Shown here: piece after piece, positions 1-12,134 of the stretch
Position numbering within the stretch: position 1 is the stretch's first letter
Layout of the letters: each line of letters starts with the position of its first letter
From: Euptelea pleiosperma
Lineage: Eukaryota; Streptophyta; Magnoliopsida; Ranunculales; Eupteleaceae
Direction: 5' to 3'
Length of the DNA: 64,000 bases
NCBI GenBank assembly: GCA_035048495.1
Contig: CM068553.1
Span: 6,069,259-6,133,258 of the forward strand
Made by a program: the position numbers and the translations under genes
Notes under the pieces: generated by a model
Database searches by the model: none
What the model was told of the DNA's origin: nothing
Seen by the model: the letters and a program-made list of their open reading frames with translations, nothing else

Positions 1-2868
1 TAGACCAGCTTCCTTCGAATGTTGAGATTTCCATCTGATCAAAGAAGGAGCCAGAAGGGCCATTGTTGGGCAACAGCGCCAACATTACAGGACCTCTAGC
101 ACCTTCCTCAGCAGTGAAGAGCCCTGTGTTACAGGTAATGTCTGTTTTGACATAACCAGGATGGACGCAATTTATTTGGAAAGCGGGGAATTTCCCAGCT
201 AGGATCCTTGCGTAGGCATTTAAAGCGGCTTTGGAGACTTTATAAGCAGATACAGTAAGAGGCCAGCCATTAGCCTTCAACTTATCCTCCTTGAAATCCT
301 TTAGAAACCATTGCAACAGCTCGTCCAGTCTCTCTTCGGTTAGACAATCAACATTATTCAGCTCCGCTTTAATCTTCTCGTTCGAGATAAACTGAAACAA
401 AAAGGCAAAAGAATATCATTGTTCGACAAAGCTCGTAAATGAATTGTTAGTAGTTTTAAGAAGAAATGAACCATTAGGTCTGTATGGTTTCCCTTAGAAA
501 AGTTTTCGCGCCCATTCAATCTAGACATTTTAACATACAAATCCTTTTTCTAGAAGATTTTAGCACCATGAAACGGATGTCGCCTGCTTTTTTCCTTTCC
601 CTTTATCTAATATACAAAATAACCATGAATTTTCAGATTACTTCATACCATGAGCAATCCATATGAGGAGGAGACATTTACTATTCTTGCTGATTTGGAG
701 AGTTGAAGGAGGGGGAGAAGTGCTTCAGTTACTGCTTTGGTTCCATAGTAGTTGGTTTTCAAACATTCTTCTGCATTCTCATAAGTCTCCTCTATTACTC
801 CCTTCATCAAGTCGGGATTCTCGTCGCTCACCTGAATCAATTAAGACTAAATCAATCATGTTGCTAGCTAATAGCCTAATTTTAGATAAGATTAACTCAG
901 AATTTAAAATGCAATCATCAGCTATATTGATAAACAGTACTAAGGATGCGTTTGGATAAGCTTAAAAATCGCAATAAGCTTAAACAGGTCGGATAAAGAT
1001 TAGGTCTTACTTGAGCAAACCCAGATTTTTCTCTAAAAGCCTCAGGCTCTATTATAAGTCCACCTTCCGCTGCATTGTTCACCTGCATAAATTGTTATTT
1101 TACACAAGACCAACATCAGTACTAGAAGAAGAAGAAAAAATTGTCAGAATTCATCAATAATAGAAATAGATCAGAAAATATGTTGGAATTTCTATCATTT
1201 AAATCAAGATCCTTTTATTTCCAAATATCTATTACAACTAGGCCCTATCGCTAGTAATCGAGTAAAACTTCGATGACAGGGCCCTGCCATTGAAGGAGAT
1301 GACAGGACAGCAGGGATTTTGTACCGGCAAACCACCTCGGCCTCACCACCCACGTACACAGGAGTGTTTGGGCAAAAAGCACTGAGTACTCACCTGGGTA
1401 CATGTATAGTGAGGCCGAGGTGGTCAGCCCCTACAAATTCCACGTGCCGAGATCTGCTGCCCTGTCATCTCCTTCGAGGACAGGCCGGTTATCAAAGTTT
1501 TATCCATAGTAATCTGGTGACCAGAAATCAAACATCTAAACTACAAATTTGTTGATTCCCGTGGAAAATACCTAAAGATTGTATGCTATAAAAGTAAATA
1601 AATCTGAAAAAAAAAAAAAAATCCAACCACACATAAGCATAACATAACTATGTTCACAGTTCACCCACAATGGATCGAGCTAGCTATACATCCACTGGCA
1701 ATTCGGCAAGAGATGTAGAATCGTTATTAGCCACTATTTCTTGATGTGTCCTGCCTTGCCACACTTCCAACAAGAATTTTTTATATTCAATCCTCTTCAT
1801 TTGCATTTTTGTGCTCTGAAAATGAGCTTGTCCTCTCTTTCGACAACCCCGTTATAGAATAAGCATTTATCTTCGCTTCTCTTGAACTCTCCAAAGATAT
1901 CTGTTTTCATAGTTCATCAGCTAGAAATGCACTACTGGCCATTTCCATGGTAAGAGTATTTCCTTTGGCACAATTTAAAGTTATAACCAAATTGTCATAA
2001 GAGTCTAAAAAAACAAAGAAGTGTAACAGCTTTATCCTCATTTTCCATCCTTGTACTCATACTTTGTAATTTGTAAACAAATAGTGGGTGACCCGTGCCC
2101 ATGGCACTCTCCGACAAAGTATTTGCCAAAATCGGTGCCGAAACTGAAATTTTGGCCCGAAATTTAAAACCTTGCTTCCTCTGGTACAAAAATTGAGGGT
2201 ATTTTGGTAATCATAATTTCCCTGGTAACGGGCTTGTGCTGACATTTACTTTTTGCCAAAGCAAAGCACGTTGGATTTTCGGAATCCATGCCTGAGAAGA
2301 AGAGTGAAATTATGAGTGCAAAAGGTGGGTCCCCAGACCCCGACCCACAATTATGAGTGTAAAATGACGCGTGGAACACTCTTTACTCTTTAGAGCCTCA
2401 CAAATCTGAGAGCTCAAGAAAAATGGTTTTCTTCGTTCTTCTTTGTCATGGTTCATGAATTGAATTGGAAAAAACAGAGGGATGTTTATAAGTTATGGAT
2501 CTTTTCTTACCAAGATATCGAGTTTTGTGAACTGGGTTTCAATGAACTTTGCCAATGAAGCAATACTGGCAGGATCCTTTAGATCAAGCTGATGGAAGAC
2601 CACATCAGAAAGTCCGGATCTTTTGAGATTTTCAACAGCTTCAGTGCCCCTCTTCTCATTTCTTGCAGTTAAGATGACGAAGATCCCATTAGAAGCTAGC
2701 TGACGACATATCTCCAGTCCAATTCCTTTATTTGCCCCTGTAACAACTGCACATCTGAAAGAACATTGAACATATTAAGTCAGAATCTCAGATTACAGAA
2801 TTATTTTTGAAGATAGTTTCGTAATTTACTTGCCTCTTTTCTTCTGAACTGGAGGAGGCTTCTTCCAT
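1..2868 (-). CDS. SDR-A: NADP(H)-dependent short-chain dehydrogenase/reductase (menthone/salutaridine reductase type), 3' end cut by window
   Basis: The exons are 2834-2868, 2511-2754, 1011-1082, 649-831 and 1-391; all junctions keep one open frame. Exon 1 encodes [12 protein letters not shown]. Exon 2 holds the Rossmann motif TGANKGIG and the TARNEKR stretch expected to bind the NADP phosphate. Exon 3 has NNAAE where SDRs usually have NNAG. Exon 4 has the structural Asn in KTNYYG and the catalytic Ser in NVSSSYG. Exon 5 opens with the roughly 40-residue insertion typical of this monomeric subfamily, then the catalytic SAYKVSK. Members of the family reduce monoterpene, alkaloid or aldehyde carbonyls; the substrate here cannot be inferred. 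The intron 1 donor is GC (AG/GCAAG), shared with copy B. No stop is reached before position 1: the reading continues after MEIST with FEGSWS, whereas other copies stop at STF or soon after. Intron 2 carries a hAT-like MITE. Confidence 0.85.
1260..1506. mobile_element. hAT-like MITE in intron 2 of SDR-A
   Basis: This is a 247-bp inverted-repeat element flanked by a perfect 8-bp duplication TAGTAATC (1252-1259 and 1507-1514). The ends are imperfect inverted copies (TAAAACTTCGATGACAGG against TAAAACTTTGATAACCGG), and inner inverted pairs such as GAGATGACAGG and CACCTCGGCCTCA are also visible. The same intron in copy B (about 7610-7640) lacks it, which gives an empty site. The 8-bp duplication points to hAT. 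Related ends occur at about 9780-9830. Confidence 0.75.
2083..2140. repeat. Fragment of the CCCGTGCCCA-type dispersed repeat
   Basis: GTGACCCGTGCCCATGGCAC followed by CTCTCCGACAAAGTATTTG matches the motif found six times in the 22.9-24.2 kb composite repeat. It lies in intron 2 of SDR-A. Confidence 0.6.
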
Positions 2869-3399
2869 TTCCGATGCCAAAGATACAGAGGGAAGATGTT
2901 GTTCTTGTACTTATGTCGTTGTGGAGTTCTTGGTTTCCGTGTCAAACCCACCAAACAAGAGAAGACGTCTAAGCTGGAGACAGCTGGTTCTCATTAGACC
3001 AAATTGAAGGGAGGGACATGATCCATGCAGTGGACTCCATATCGTTGAGATAAGGATTACGATGATGATAATATTTCACAGAGAATTACCATAAAAGTCC
3101 TAGTTTGGTCGTATTTGACTGTACATTTCGCCCGATTTAGTTGTGCTTTATGGCTTGATGGACCAATAAGTCTTCTTTGGTTACTTTTAATATTAAATAT
3201 ATTTTAAATCAGAATGAAAAGACGACAATGCCCTTATCCTTATCCTTGACTGACACCGGTACAATTCCTCGTTTACGATGCTTGAAGAATTAATTTCTTT
3301 GAAAAACTTTTGACATCCGTTTCACCGTTGTTATTGATTCAATTAATTCACTGAAACTAAAATAGTGTTGGTTCAACCAGTTTAAGCTCAATATTCAAA

Positions 3400-4140
3400 C
3401 TTGAAATAAAATACCGATTTAACAAAATGGTTAGAGAAATAGATAAGGTATTGAGAGTGAAACGGAGTTTTAAACATGTCTTATAAAATAGAAACAGTCA
3501 GGGAGATGAAGCTTTGTTCGTAGATTTTAAGGTTAAGTATTCAAATTGAAAATAAAGTCATGAAAATTGTACTGGTTCGATTAAGTTGAATGATTCCTTT
3601 GACATAATTTTGTCTGATTTACTATTGTTACAGGGGTTCCTCTTCGTTGTGCATTTTCTCATATTCTCTTAATTATCATCTAATTTTGTTAGTGATTCAA
3701 CTAAGTTATGCTCAATACTTAAATTGAAAACGAATACAAGTTTCATGAAAATGGTACTAGTTCAACCAGTTTAGAAAAAAAATTTCGTTCGGTTTCCAAC
3801 ATTGTTACATGGGTTCTTCTTTGTTGAGATGCATTTTCTCATTATCTTTTCATTATAGTCTAACTGTGTTAGTATTTCAACTAAGTTGAGCTCAATATTC
3901 AAACTGTAAACAGATACATATATTATGAAAATGGTACTTGTTCAACCAGTTTTGTGAAAATGGTACTAATTCAACCAGTTTGGAGAAAATGGTCCTGGTT
4001 CAACCAGTTTCGTGAATATCATTACTAAAAAACTTAAGAGACGATTCTTGCTTAAAGAAAATGAAAGTGATAACCATCTTCTTCAGCTTCTTCTTTGAAG
4101 ATTCCTGTTTAACGAAAATTAAAGTAGTAACCATCTTCTT
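3400..4140. repeat. Degenerate tandem repeats upstream of SDR-A
   Basis: A unit of about 180-190 bp containing GAAAATGGTACTNGTTCAAC recurs at about 3559, 3749 and 3927. It is followed by two extra 29-30 bp partial units (about 3957 and 3986) ending in CAACCAGTTT. A second tandem pair of about 66 bp with AACCATCTTCTTCAGCTT lies at about 4075-4140. No coding region is supported in 2869-6636 apart from the LINE remnant at 5.4-5.9 kb. Confidence 0.6.
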
Positions 4141-4879
4141 CAGCTTATTCCTTGTTCCATCTTCATCTTCTTCTTTCTTAACTAACCCTTGAAACCAGCG
4201 TCACCTTCTTTATTCATCTTCAATGGCACATAAACAAGTTGCAAAGAACTGTAGAGGATAACCGAGATGCTATAAAACTGATGACTGAAAGAAAATCTTT
4301 TAAACTTGCATCACATTCATCTTTCTTCACCTTGAATGGAGTATAAAAGAGTTACAAAGAGATATACAGGAAGAAAATGGAGGGAAAGAGCTATGAAGCA
4401 AGAAAATGGATGAAAAAAGCTGTGAAAGAGCAAGAAAATGGAGGGAAAGAGCTGGACAAAACTGACGTTCGGTACTGTGTCGTCAGTCAAACCTCAAACC
4501 AAATGAATCTATCAATTCAAATTGATAGTAGTTGGAGGGTAGTATGGACATTTCAAAAGAAAGGCCTTAATGGGCAGACAATTAAACCAAAGTGTCCATA
4601 GTTTTGTACAGGGGACTAAATGGTCGATATTTTTATAAATATGGACTTAAAAGTAATTTTTCCAATATTTTATTTCAAAGAATACTTGTTACTATGGTAG
4701 ATATGATCATTTCTGAAACCCGGACTGTAGTGTCGTAGCCGGTTGAACTGAAAAACTGGTGAACCACTGAACCGTCCCCCAAAACGGTCCCCATCACCTG
4801 GAATTCTCCTTTTTTTAAGTAGAAGATTACTTGTCACCAAGGCCGGCTCTACCTTAAGGCCTCTAAGGCGGTTGCCTAA

Positions 4880-5120
4880 GGCACCTTGGTGAGAGAAGCC
4901 CACCCCTTATTGGATACACAGACCAAAAATCAACCTGATTGATTATCTGCAGCCATAGATTAATTTTAGTACTTGTTAGGACATGATTCTAGCCGTTTGA
5001 TTCAAGCATCTTTTTGGGTAATAAATCCAATGGCTAAAATTCATCAATCAAGCTGATTTTTAGTGTGGTTATCCACCCATAGGTGGGCTGAACATCCACG
5101 TAATCATTGGACCCAAAAAA
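4880..5120. repeat. Palindromic non-coding repeat fragment
   Basis: The stretch from about 4915 to 5115 is a loose inverted repeat. It has AATCAACCTGATTGATTATC on one arm, AATCAAGCTGATTTTTAGTG on the other, and a shared central AATCCAATGGCTAAAA region. It resembles the inner part of the 404-bp MULE-like element, but its ends are not clear. Confidence 0.4.
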
Positions 5121-5238
5121 TGCCACGACAAACTGCGATGGGAGTCTTTGTATCTAATTTTTTTCGTAATTTTATATTATCAAAAATAATTTTTATATAA
5201 AGATTTCCAATAACATAGAGTTTAATTTTTTTAAATTA

Positions 5239-5241
5239 ATA

Positions 5242-5287
<46 letters not shown>

Positions 5288-5289
5288 GT
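5239..5289. repeat. (CA)n-(TA)n microsatellite
   Basis: An uninterrupted CA run passes directly into a TA run. Confidence 0.95.
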
Positions 5290-5442
5290 TAATATATTAA
5301 ATATAAAAATGGGCTTATACAGAGTTTTCGCTTTAGGCCTCAACTTGAATCGAAACGGTCTTGGTCATACGTCGTGGGGTTGTAGCAGTGGACAAGATCG
5401 AATGTAGCACTCGTGTACATATGTAGTGGAAAGGTGTCAATA

Positions 5443-5905
5443 GTTTTTTTTTTTTTTTTGTAAGCAGGTATGGGAGTACATCAGGAGTACGGTTAATACT
5501 CTTATCCCCAACAACGGATTTTTGGAGCCAGGGGGGAAGAATATGGGACCACTCTTGCGCTGTAGGCTAGGCTTTTGCCTTTGCACCGATATCATGAGCC
5601 ATAGAGTTTAAACCCCCAAGGGGTATACAAAAAACTAAAAGAGAGGAGGGAAGAGGTAAGATTTAAAATGTCTGTACTCCTGTACTCCTAGCAGATGAGA
5701 ACCATCCCACATCTGAAGATTGTTTTTGAAGAGATTGCACTAGGTTGAGAACATCCATCTCGATCTCCATCTTCAAAAAACCTTCCTGGATAGCTCTTTG
5801 AAGACCCCATAGCACCGCTAGAGCTTCAGCTTCTTCGATCGGCTGAAGGGCGTCAATAGTCAATACATGACCAGAGATCTGATTTGAACAGATCTCAACG
5901 AACAA
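5443..5905 (-). mobile_element. LINE remnant with RNase H domain
   Basis: On the minus strand an 80-residue open stretch at 5663-5905 contains EAEALAVLWGLQRAIQEGFL and further residues typical of the RNase H-like (RVT_3) domain of plant LINEs. A poly-T run at 5443-5459 on the plus strand fits the element's poly-A tail. It is short and 5'-truncated. Confidence 0.6.
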
Positions 5906-6636
5906 TGGAGAAAAACTCTAGAGAAGGTAACATTGAGGTAGGACGACCGTTTTTAATTATAATTAATATATTTGTTAATGTGTTTTATGTTTCCTAGCCT
6001 ATTTTTAGTGTGATTTATGTTTGTAAAGATGGCAAATAAAAATTATTATATTTATTTTTATATTGAAAATTAATAATATTTTGACCATTTTTTTGACTTT
6101 GTTTGACTCTATTATAAAGGACATAATGGTAACCCAGACCATTTATGTCCCAATGACCCGATTACATAACTTGATACGTCCAAACGGGTGGACCCATGGT
6201 TAATTTACTACTCACGCCCAAAATTGCATGTTTAATTTATAGGTTGGGCGTCAGGAAATCGAATAAACCCGGATTGGTTATTGAACTGGTTGATGACCGG
6301 TTAAGCGGTACGGTTCACTGGTTCAACCGGATAGATAAAACAGATGACCCTCACATTTTCGTTGGTTTGTTAATTATAAAAATAACTAAAATTTAAAATT
6401 CCAGATCGATGCTAACCCAGACAATTTTGCCGACCGATTCACCGGTTCAACAGCCAGTGCGGTCCAAATTTTTAATACGTCAACCAATAAGTGCTTACCA
6501 ATCCCATATACGAAACATGATCTTGAGAGTTCACTTAGTAAACATGGTTTCAAAAGTTCTAAAAATAACAGAAAGCCACTACAATATTTATTAGATCATC
6601 TTTTCCCTCTGCAAATCAGATCGTCATAGACAACCT

Positions 6637-9600
6637 TTAAAAGGTTGTAGAGATTTCCATCTGATCAAAGAAGGAGCCAGAAGGGCCATTGTTGGGCAGC
6701 AGAGCCAACATTACAGGAGCTCGAGCACCTTCCTCAGCAGTAAAGATCCCTGTGTTACATGTAATGTCTGTTTTGACATAACCAGGATGGACGCAATTTA
6801 TTTGGAAAGCGGGGAATTTCCCGGCTAGGATCCTTGAGTAGGCATTCAAAGCGGCTTTGGAGACTTTATAAGCAGATATAGTAAGAGGCCAGCCATTAGC
6901 CTTCAACTTATCCTCCTTGAAATCCTTCAGAAACCATTGCAACAGCTCGTCAAGTCTCTCTTCGGTTAGGCAATCAACATTATTCAGCTCTGCTTTAATC
7001 TTCTCGTTCGAGATAAACTGAAACAATAAGATGAAAGAATTATCATTGTTCGACAAAGCTCGTAAATGAATATGCAGAATAACCATGAATTTTCAGATTG
7101 CTTAATACCATGAGCAGTCCAAATATGGAGGAGACATTCACTATTCTTGCTGAATTGGAGAGTTGAAGGAGAGGGAGAAGTGCTTCAGTTACTTCTTTGG
7201 TTCCATAGTAGTTGGTCTTCAAACATTCTTCTGCCTTCTCATAAGTCTCCTCTATTATTCCCTTCATCGAGTCTGGATTCTCGTCGGTCACCTGGATGAA
7301 TTAAGACTAAATCAATCCTTTTGCAAACTTATGATCTACTATTATTATATATGTTCAAACTTAAACAGATCGGATAAAGATTAGGTCTTACTTGAGCAAA
7401 CCCAGATTTTTCTCTAAAAGCCTCAGGCTCTACTATAAGTCCACCTTCCGCTGCATTGTTCACCTGCATAAATTGTCATTTTCAACAACTTCAACATCAG
7501 TACTAGAAGAAGAAAAAAATGTCAGAATTCATCAATACTAGAAATAGATCAGCAAAGATGTTGGAATTCATCATTTAAATCAAGATCCTTTTATTCCTAA
7601 ATATCTATTACAAGTAGAACCTGTCACTATTAATTCGATGACCGGAAATCAAACATCCAAACTACGAATTTTTTTATTCTGATAACCCGTGGAAAAGCAA
7701 ATAAATCTGAAAAAACAATTAAATAATTCAATCATGCACAAGCAATACATAACTATATATGTAGTTCACTCACAATGGAACTACATCCACTGGCAATTCA
7801 GCAAGAGATAACTATAGTAAAGTTGGAACATTTCATTTGTCATGTTTCAGAGTTTCACCGTTCAACTCAAACTTGCGTCATCTGAGGGCCTGTGGCATTA
7901 ATATAACAAGGTATACCTGAGATTTTTTCCAATGTGGAAACACATTTTTGTTACTCACAGCTGCCATCTGAGCCCACTAGCCGCTTTGATGTTTAACCCA
8001 CCCTTTAGTAGACATTCATATCAAAATTCAGCTTGTTTGATGATATTTTGAGGGTCTTAGAAGGAAAAAAGGATTCTAGCTTTGATATCTTACTCTCTAT
8101 CAAGGCTGTCATCTTCCTTTGGTCCAAACTTTTTGAGGAGTGCAAAGGACGATCCTTCGAGGATCTGGTCTTTGGTTGGGATTCTATCATGTCAATGAGT
8201 TCTTAGTTTTGTCTTTTGTTGTTTCGAGCTCTTTTGTTGCGGAGGTTTCCTTGACCTCCCTCTCTAGCTTGTTTCCATTTCATCTTCTATAATATACCGT
8301 AACCTTTCACAAAAAAAAAAAAAAAAAACTAAAAAATGGTTGAACTCAACAGCTATAAGCACCCATTAAAAAGTACTAAAATCTAATTGTTAGAGATTAC
8401 AATCAGGGTGAATTTTGGTGTGCATATCCTCCACGGGACGGGATGGGGATGACAGTTGTGAGTAACAAAAAGCGTAATTCCGCATTTCAAAAAGTCTCAG
8501 GTATACCTTGTTGCATCTTGTTCCTAAAAAATAATCCAGAGCATAGGACAGCCCCCAAATGCGTCGTGGAACACTCTTTAGAGCCTATTATGGGTTTTTT
8601 TTTTTCAATTGTTGAAACCGTAGGTATGGGCCTCTTAGAGCACCCTACTAGTTCCCCGGGGCATGATAGTTACACGCCTTAAAAAGTACTAAAATCTAAT
8701 GGTTAGAGATTACAAATCAGAGTGAATTTTGGTGTGCATATCCTCCACGGGGCGGGATGGGGATGACAGTTGTGGGTAACAAAAAGCGTAATTCCGCATC
8801 TGAAAAAGTCTCAAGTATAACTTGTTGCATCTTGTTCCTAACAAATAATCCAGAGCATAAGACAGTCCCCAAATGTCACGTGGGACACTCTTTAGAGCCT
8901 CACTATTATTGGGTTTTTTTTTTTTTTTTTTGTTGAAACCGTGGGTATGTAGGCCTCTTAGAGCACCCTACGAGTTCCCTGGGCCATGATAGTCACCCCT
9001 TCCACATATGCCGGAGTGTACTAGGAGAGTTTAATGTGAACTGAGCCACTTATTACCCTACTCTTTCTAGTGGTGGCCTGAAGGAGAGTTGAACTCAACC
9101 TCCTACTTTTCGAAGTGGAGTCCTGGCCACCTGCACTCAACCCTTGTCAAGATTCATGAAATTATTAATGGAAAATTTCTAAAACGAAAACTAAATTTAA
9201 TGTATTTATAAAAACAAAAATAACTTTTGAAAATTCTCAAAAAAAAGTAACTAAACGCTCTTTAAAAAAATGTATGTCACGACTGACAGACACTCTTTTA
9301 AATTTTCAAGTTGCACAGTAAAAATCCACGGTACATAATTCTTCAACTTCTAAACCAGTCTATGAATATTGGAATGATTTGATTTTTCGTGAGGATGATC
9401 TGCTCACCATAGAGATCATCCTCATCAAAAATCAGCCATTGATTCATCTATGTGGGTATGCCAAAATGGGTGTACCACGTGGATACAATAAGAGCCACGT
9501 GGCACTCTTAGAATACTCTGATTGTATGGATGCTTTTTCAATCCCTATATGGACCCACAAACAAAAAAATCAGTTTGATTTGTGATTTCAAACCTTTGGA

Positions 9601-10532
9601 TCTTTGGTCAATATTGCTCAAATTTCGCACAGTTAAAATCAACCCATGAAAACAATTCCAATCCAACGCCTAGAAGTCACTAATCGGACTGATTTTTGGT
9701 TTGTAGGTCCACCTAATGATTGGCCAAACATCCATACGGTCAAAGTTCTCTAAGAGTGTTCCATGTGGCTCTTATTGTGCCCTGTCATCGGCCTTAATGA
9801 CAGGGCCTGTCATCAAAGTTTTATTCGACGTTGACGGTATGGATGTTTTACCATCTGTCAAGGAGAAACGCTCTTTAAAAAAGCGCTTATTGTCAGAAAA
9901 AAATTTGAATTTTAGAAAACGCACATTTAAAATGCGTTTAGTTACTATTTTGGGGAATTTACAAAAGATATTTTTGTTTTTGTAAATACATTAATTTTTT
10001 TTTTGTTTTTAGAAATTTTCCCAATTATTAATTGAAGAAAACAGAGGGATGTTTAAAAGTTTTGGCTCCTTAATTTCTTACCAAGATATCGAGTTTTGTG
10101 AACTGGGTTTCAATGAAGTTTGCCAATGAAGCAATACTGGCAGGATCCTTTAGATCAAGTTGATGGAAGACCACATCAGAAATCCCTGATCCTTTTAGAT
10201 TTTCAACAGCTTCAATACCCCTCTTCTCGTTTCTTGCAGTTAATACGACGAAGATCCCATTAGAAACTAACTGACGACATATTTCCAGTCCAATTCCTTT
10301 ATTGGCCCCAGTAACAACGGCACATCTGAAAGAACATTGAATATATTAAATCAGATTACAGATTTAGGTTTGAAAATAGTATAGTAACTACCAACATCCT
10401 CCTTCTACCCATAAAGAAAAAATAAAAAATAAAAAAACGAATAGCATCTTTTTATAAGTTGGATCACATGGAACGCATAAAAAAAATTTTTACTTGCCTC
10501 TTTTCTACTGAATCGGAGGTGGTTTCTTCCAT
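6637..10532 (-). CDS. SDR-B: NADP(H)-dependent short-chain dehydrogenase/reductase (menthone/salutaridine reductase type)
   Basis: The exons are 10498-10532, 10082-10325, 7392-7463, 7109-7291 and 6637-7017 (stop included). Together they give 304 residues, a normal length for the family. Visible motifs are TGANKGIG (17-24), TARNEKR (41-47), NNAAE (95-99), the active-site Asn in KTNYYG (144), Ser in NVSS (172), and Tyr228/Lys232 in SAYKVSK. The start [12 protein letters not shown] is the only ATG that fits the exon 1 length shared by all copies. Intron 1 has a GC donor (AG/GCAAG). This is the closest relative of copy A; the 3' flank is also shared with psi-C. A MULE-like MITE begins about 170 bp upstream of the ATG. 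The long intron 2 (7464-10081) is filled with repeats. The enzyme is expected to be a soluble cytosolic carbonyl reductase; its substrate is unknown. Confidence 0.88.
7895..8045. mobile_element. Half copy of the 404-bp MULE-like MITE
   Basis: The sequence from ATAACAAGGTATACCTGAGA to TTCAGCTTGTTTGATGAT matches the left arm of the full copies at 14047, 35666 and 60992, but breaks off where LINE sequence begins. It lies in intron 2 of SDR-B. Confidence 0.6.
8046..8328 (+). mobile_element. LINE 3' end with poly-A tail
   Basis: A plus-strand reading resembles the C-terminus of the LINEs at 58-59 kb: [15 protein letters not shown], then [13 protein letters not shown] 3' UTR and an A run at about 8311-8328 follow. 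It lies in intron 2 of SDR-B. Confidence 0.6.
8368..8993. repeat. Tandem duplication, 313-bp unit
   Basis: Units start at 8368 and 8681, both with AAAAAGTACTAAAATCTAAT. They stay highly similar through ATCCTCCACGGG, TCCAGAGCATA and GAGCACCCTA. The unit itself contains a right half of the MULE-like MITE (CTTGTTGCATCTTGTTCC). Confidence 0.8.
9370..9835. mobile_element. Palindromic element in intron 2 of SDR-B
   Basis: Inverted arms are visible: AAGAGCCACGTGGCACTCTT near 9490 against AAGAGTGTTCCATGTGGCTC near 9752. A short palindrome AATGACAGGGCCTGTCAT near 9795 follows. It is related to the foldback element at 44.0-44.4 kb. Confidence 0.5.
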
Positions 10533-10699
10533 TTCTGATGCGAAATCAAATCGGTAAATTAATCTGATAGACAGGGAAGATATTGTTCTCGTACCTATAT
10601 AGTCGTGGTGTGGTGGAGCTCATGGTTTCGGTGTCAAACCAACCAAACAAGAAGAAATGGTCAAGATGGTGGCTGGCTGGCTGGCTGGCCTATTTTAAT

Positions 10700-11101
10700 G
10701 GAAAAAGATGTAACAAGGTATGCCTGAAACTGTTCATTTACGGAAGCGGCATTTTTGGTAGTCACCGCTGCCATCTGGGCCCACTGACCGCTTGGATGTT
10801 TATCTCACCCTTGGTGGATATACATACCAAAAATCACCTTGATTGGTAATCTATAACCATTAGATTTTAACACTTTTAGCACCATTTAAGGCATTCTTAT
10901 AGCCGTTGAATACAACCATCTTTTGAGTACTAAATCCAACGGCTAAAAATCATTAAACAAGCTGATTTTTTGTATGAATGTCTATTAAAGGGTGGGCTAA
11001 ACATCCATGCGGTCAGTGGGCCCAGATGGCAGCGGTGACTGCCAAAAATGCCACTTCCGCAAATGAAATGATCTCAGGTATACTTTGTTACATCAGGACC
11101 C
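10700..11101. mobile_element. MULE-like MITE, copy 1
   Basis: This 402-bp, almost fully inverted-repeat element has ends GGAAAAAGATGTAACAAGG and GTTACATCAGGACCC. A perfect 9-bp duplication TATTTTAAT (10691-10699 and 11102-11110) flanks it, as expected for Mutator-like elements. The arms share GGAAGCGGCATTTTTGGTAG with its sister copies. It lies about 170 bp upstream of the SDR-B start codon. Confidence 0.85.
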
Positions 11102-11190
11102 TATTTTAATTCGTCTTTGAAAATTTTATAATTAACAATAAATATTAAATAAACAAGGTGGAGGTTAGCTGCTTTTGTTATTTATTTTAA

Positions 11191-12108
11191 GGGAATTTTT
11201 GACATACCCCCCATGTTATCTTTGAAATTTGATATACCCCACATTTTGAAAAAGCTGACATACCCCCTTATGACTTGGTCCAAGGTCAGTTGACCGATGT
11301 TGACCCGAGTTGACCATAATATTTTATATTAAAAGATAGAAATACCCTTGTCTTCAACCACGGAACAAGGGTTTGGATCAAAACCAAACCCCCAAATTAA
11401 ATGGATGTGGTGGATGGCAAGCCAAGAGATACCAATGGGTTAGTTGTCCATCACTGGAGACCAACCCACCGGAGTCTCACGCCGGTCATCCACTACTCCA
11501 GCGAAAATTAAAAAAACCCATTTGTATCCAGAGTTCTACTTTTTTTCTTTTTTGGAACACCAACTTCAAAAAAAAAAAAAAAAAAACCTTTTAGGGCTGA
11601 AGTGGTATTGTAATACAAATATTAAACTCTGAATCTTTTCTTAGTATCTCAACTAGCATTGGGGATTCCCACTCCATATATTGATTGGATATTTTTGAAC
11701 AACAATAGTTAGGAGATCATCCATTCTCAAGCTAAAATTAGATGGGAAATACAAGCTCGAGTCTATGGTTGGACAACCCAATGATTTTTTTAATTTTTGT
11801 CGGAGTGGTGGATGACCGGCATGAGACTCGGTCATTTGATTTGGGGGTTTGGTTTTGGTCCAAACCCTTGTTCCAAGGTTAAAGACAAGGGTATTTTTGT
11901 ATTTTTATGTAAAATATGCTGCTCAACTCGGGTCAACATTGGCTAACTAACCTTGGACCAAGTCATAGGGGGGTATGTTAGCTATTTCAAAGTGTGAGGG
12001 GGTATGTCAAATTTCAAAGATAACATAGGGGGTATGTCAAATTTCAAAGATAACATAGGGGGTATGTCAAATTTCAAAGATAACATAGGGGGTACGTCAA
12101 AAATTCCC
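11191..12108. mobile_element. 918-bp foldback element with long inverted arms
   Basis: The arms are each about 300-400 bp and inverted. The left begins GGGAATTTTTGACATACCCC; the right ends with its reverse complement. Flanks carry a perfect 9-bp duplication TTATTTTAA (11182-11190 and 12109-12117). The right arm has about three tandem copies of a 30-bp unit (12001-12108) where the left arm has one. Short open stretches inside are not coding-like. Confidence 0.85.
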
Positions 12109-12134
12109 TTATTTTAATTCTTCTCTGAAAATTT

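Noticed and set aside
4377..4601. A lysine/glutamate-rich 74-codon reading
   Set aside because: It is made by a short direct repeat (GAAAATGGAGGGAAAGAGCT twice) in repeat-rich DNA; no homology recognised.
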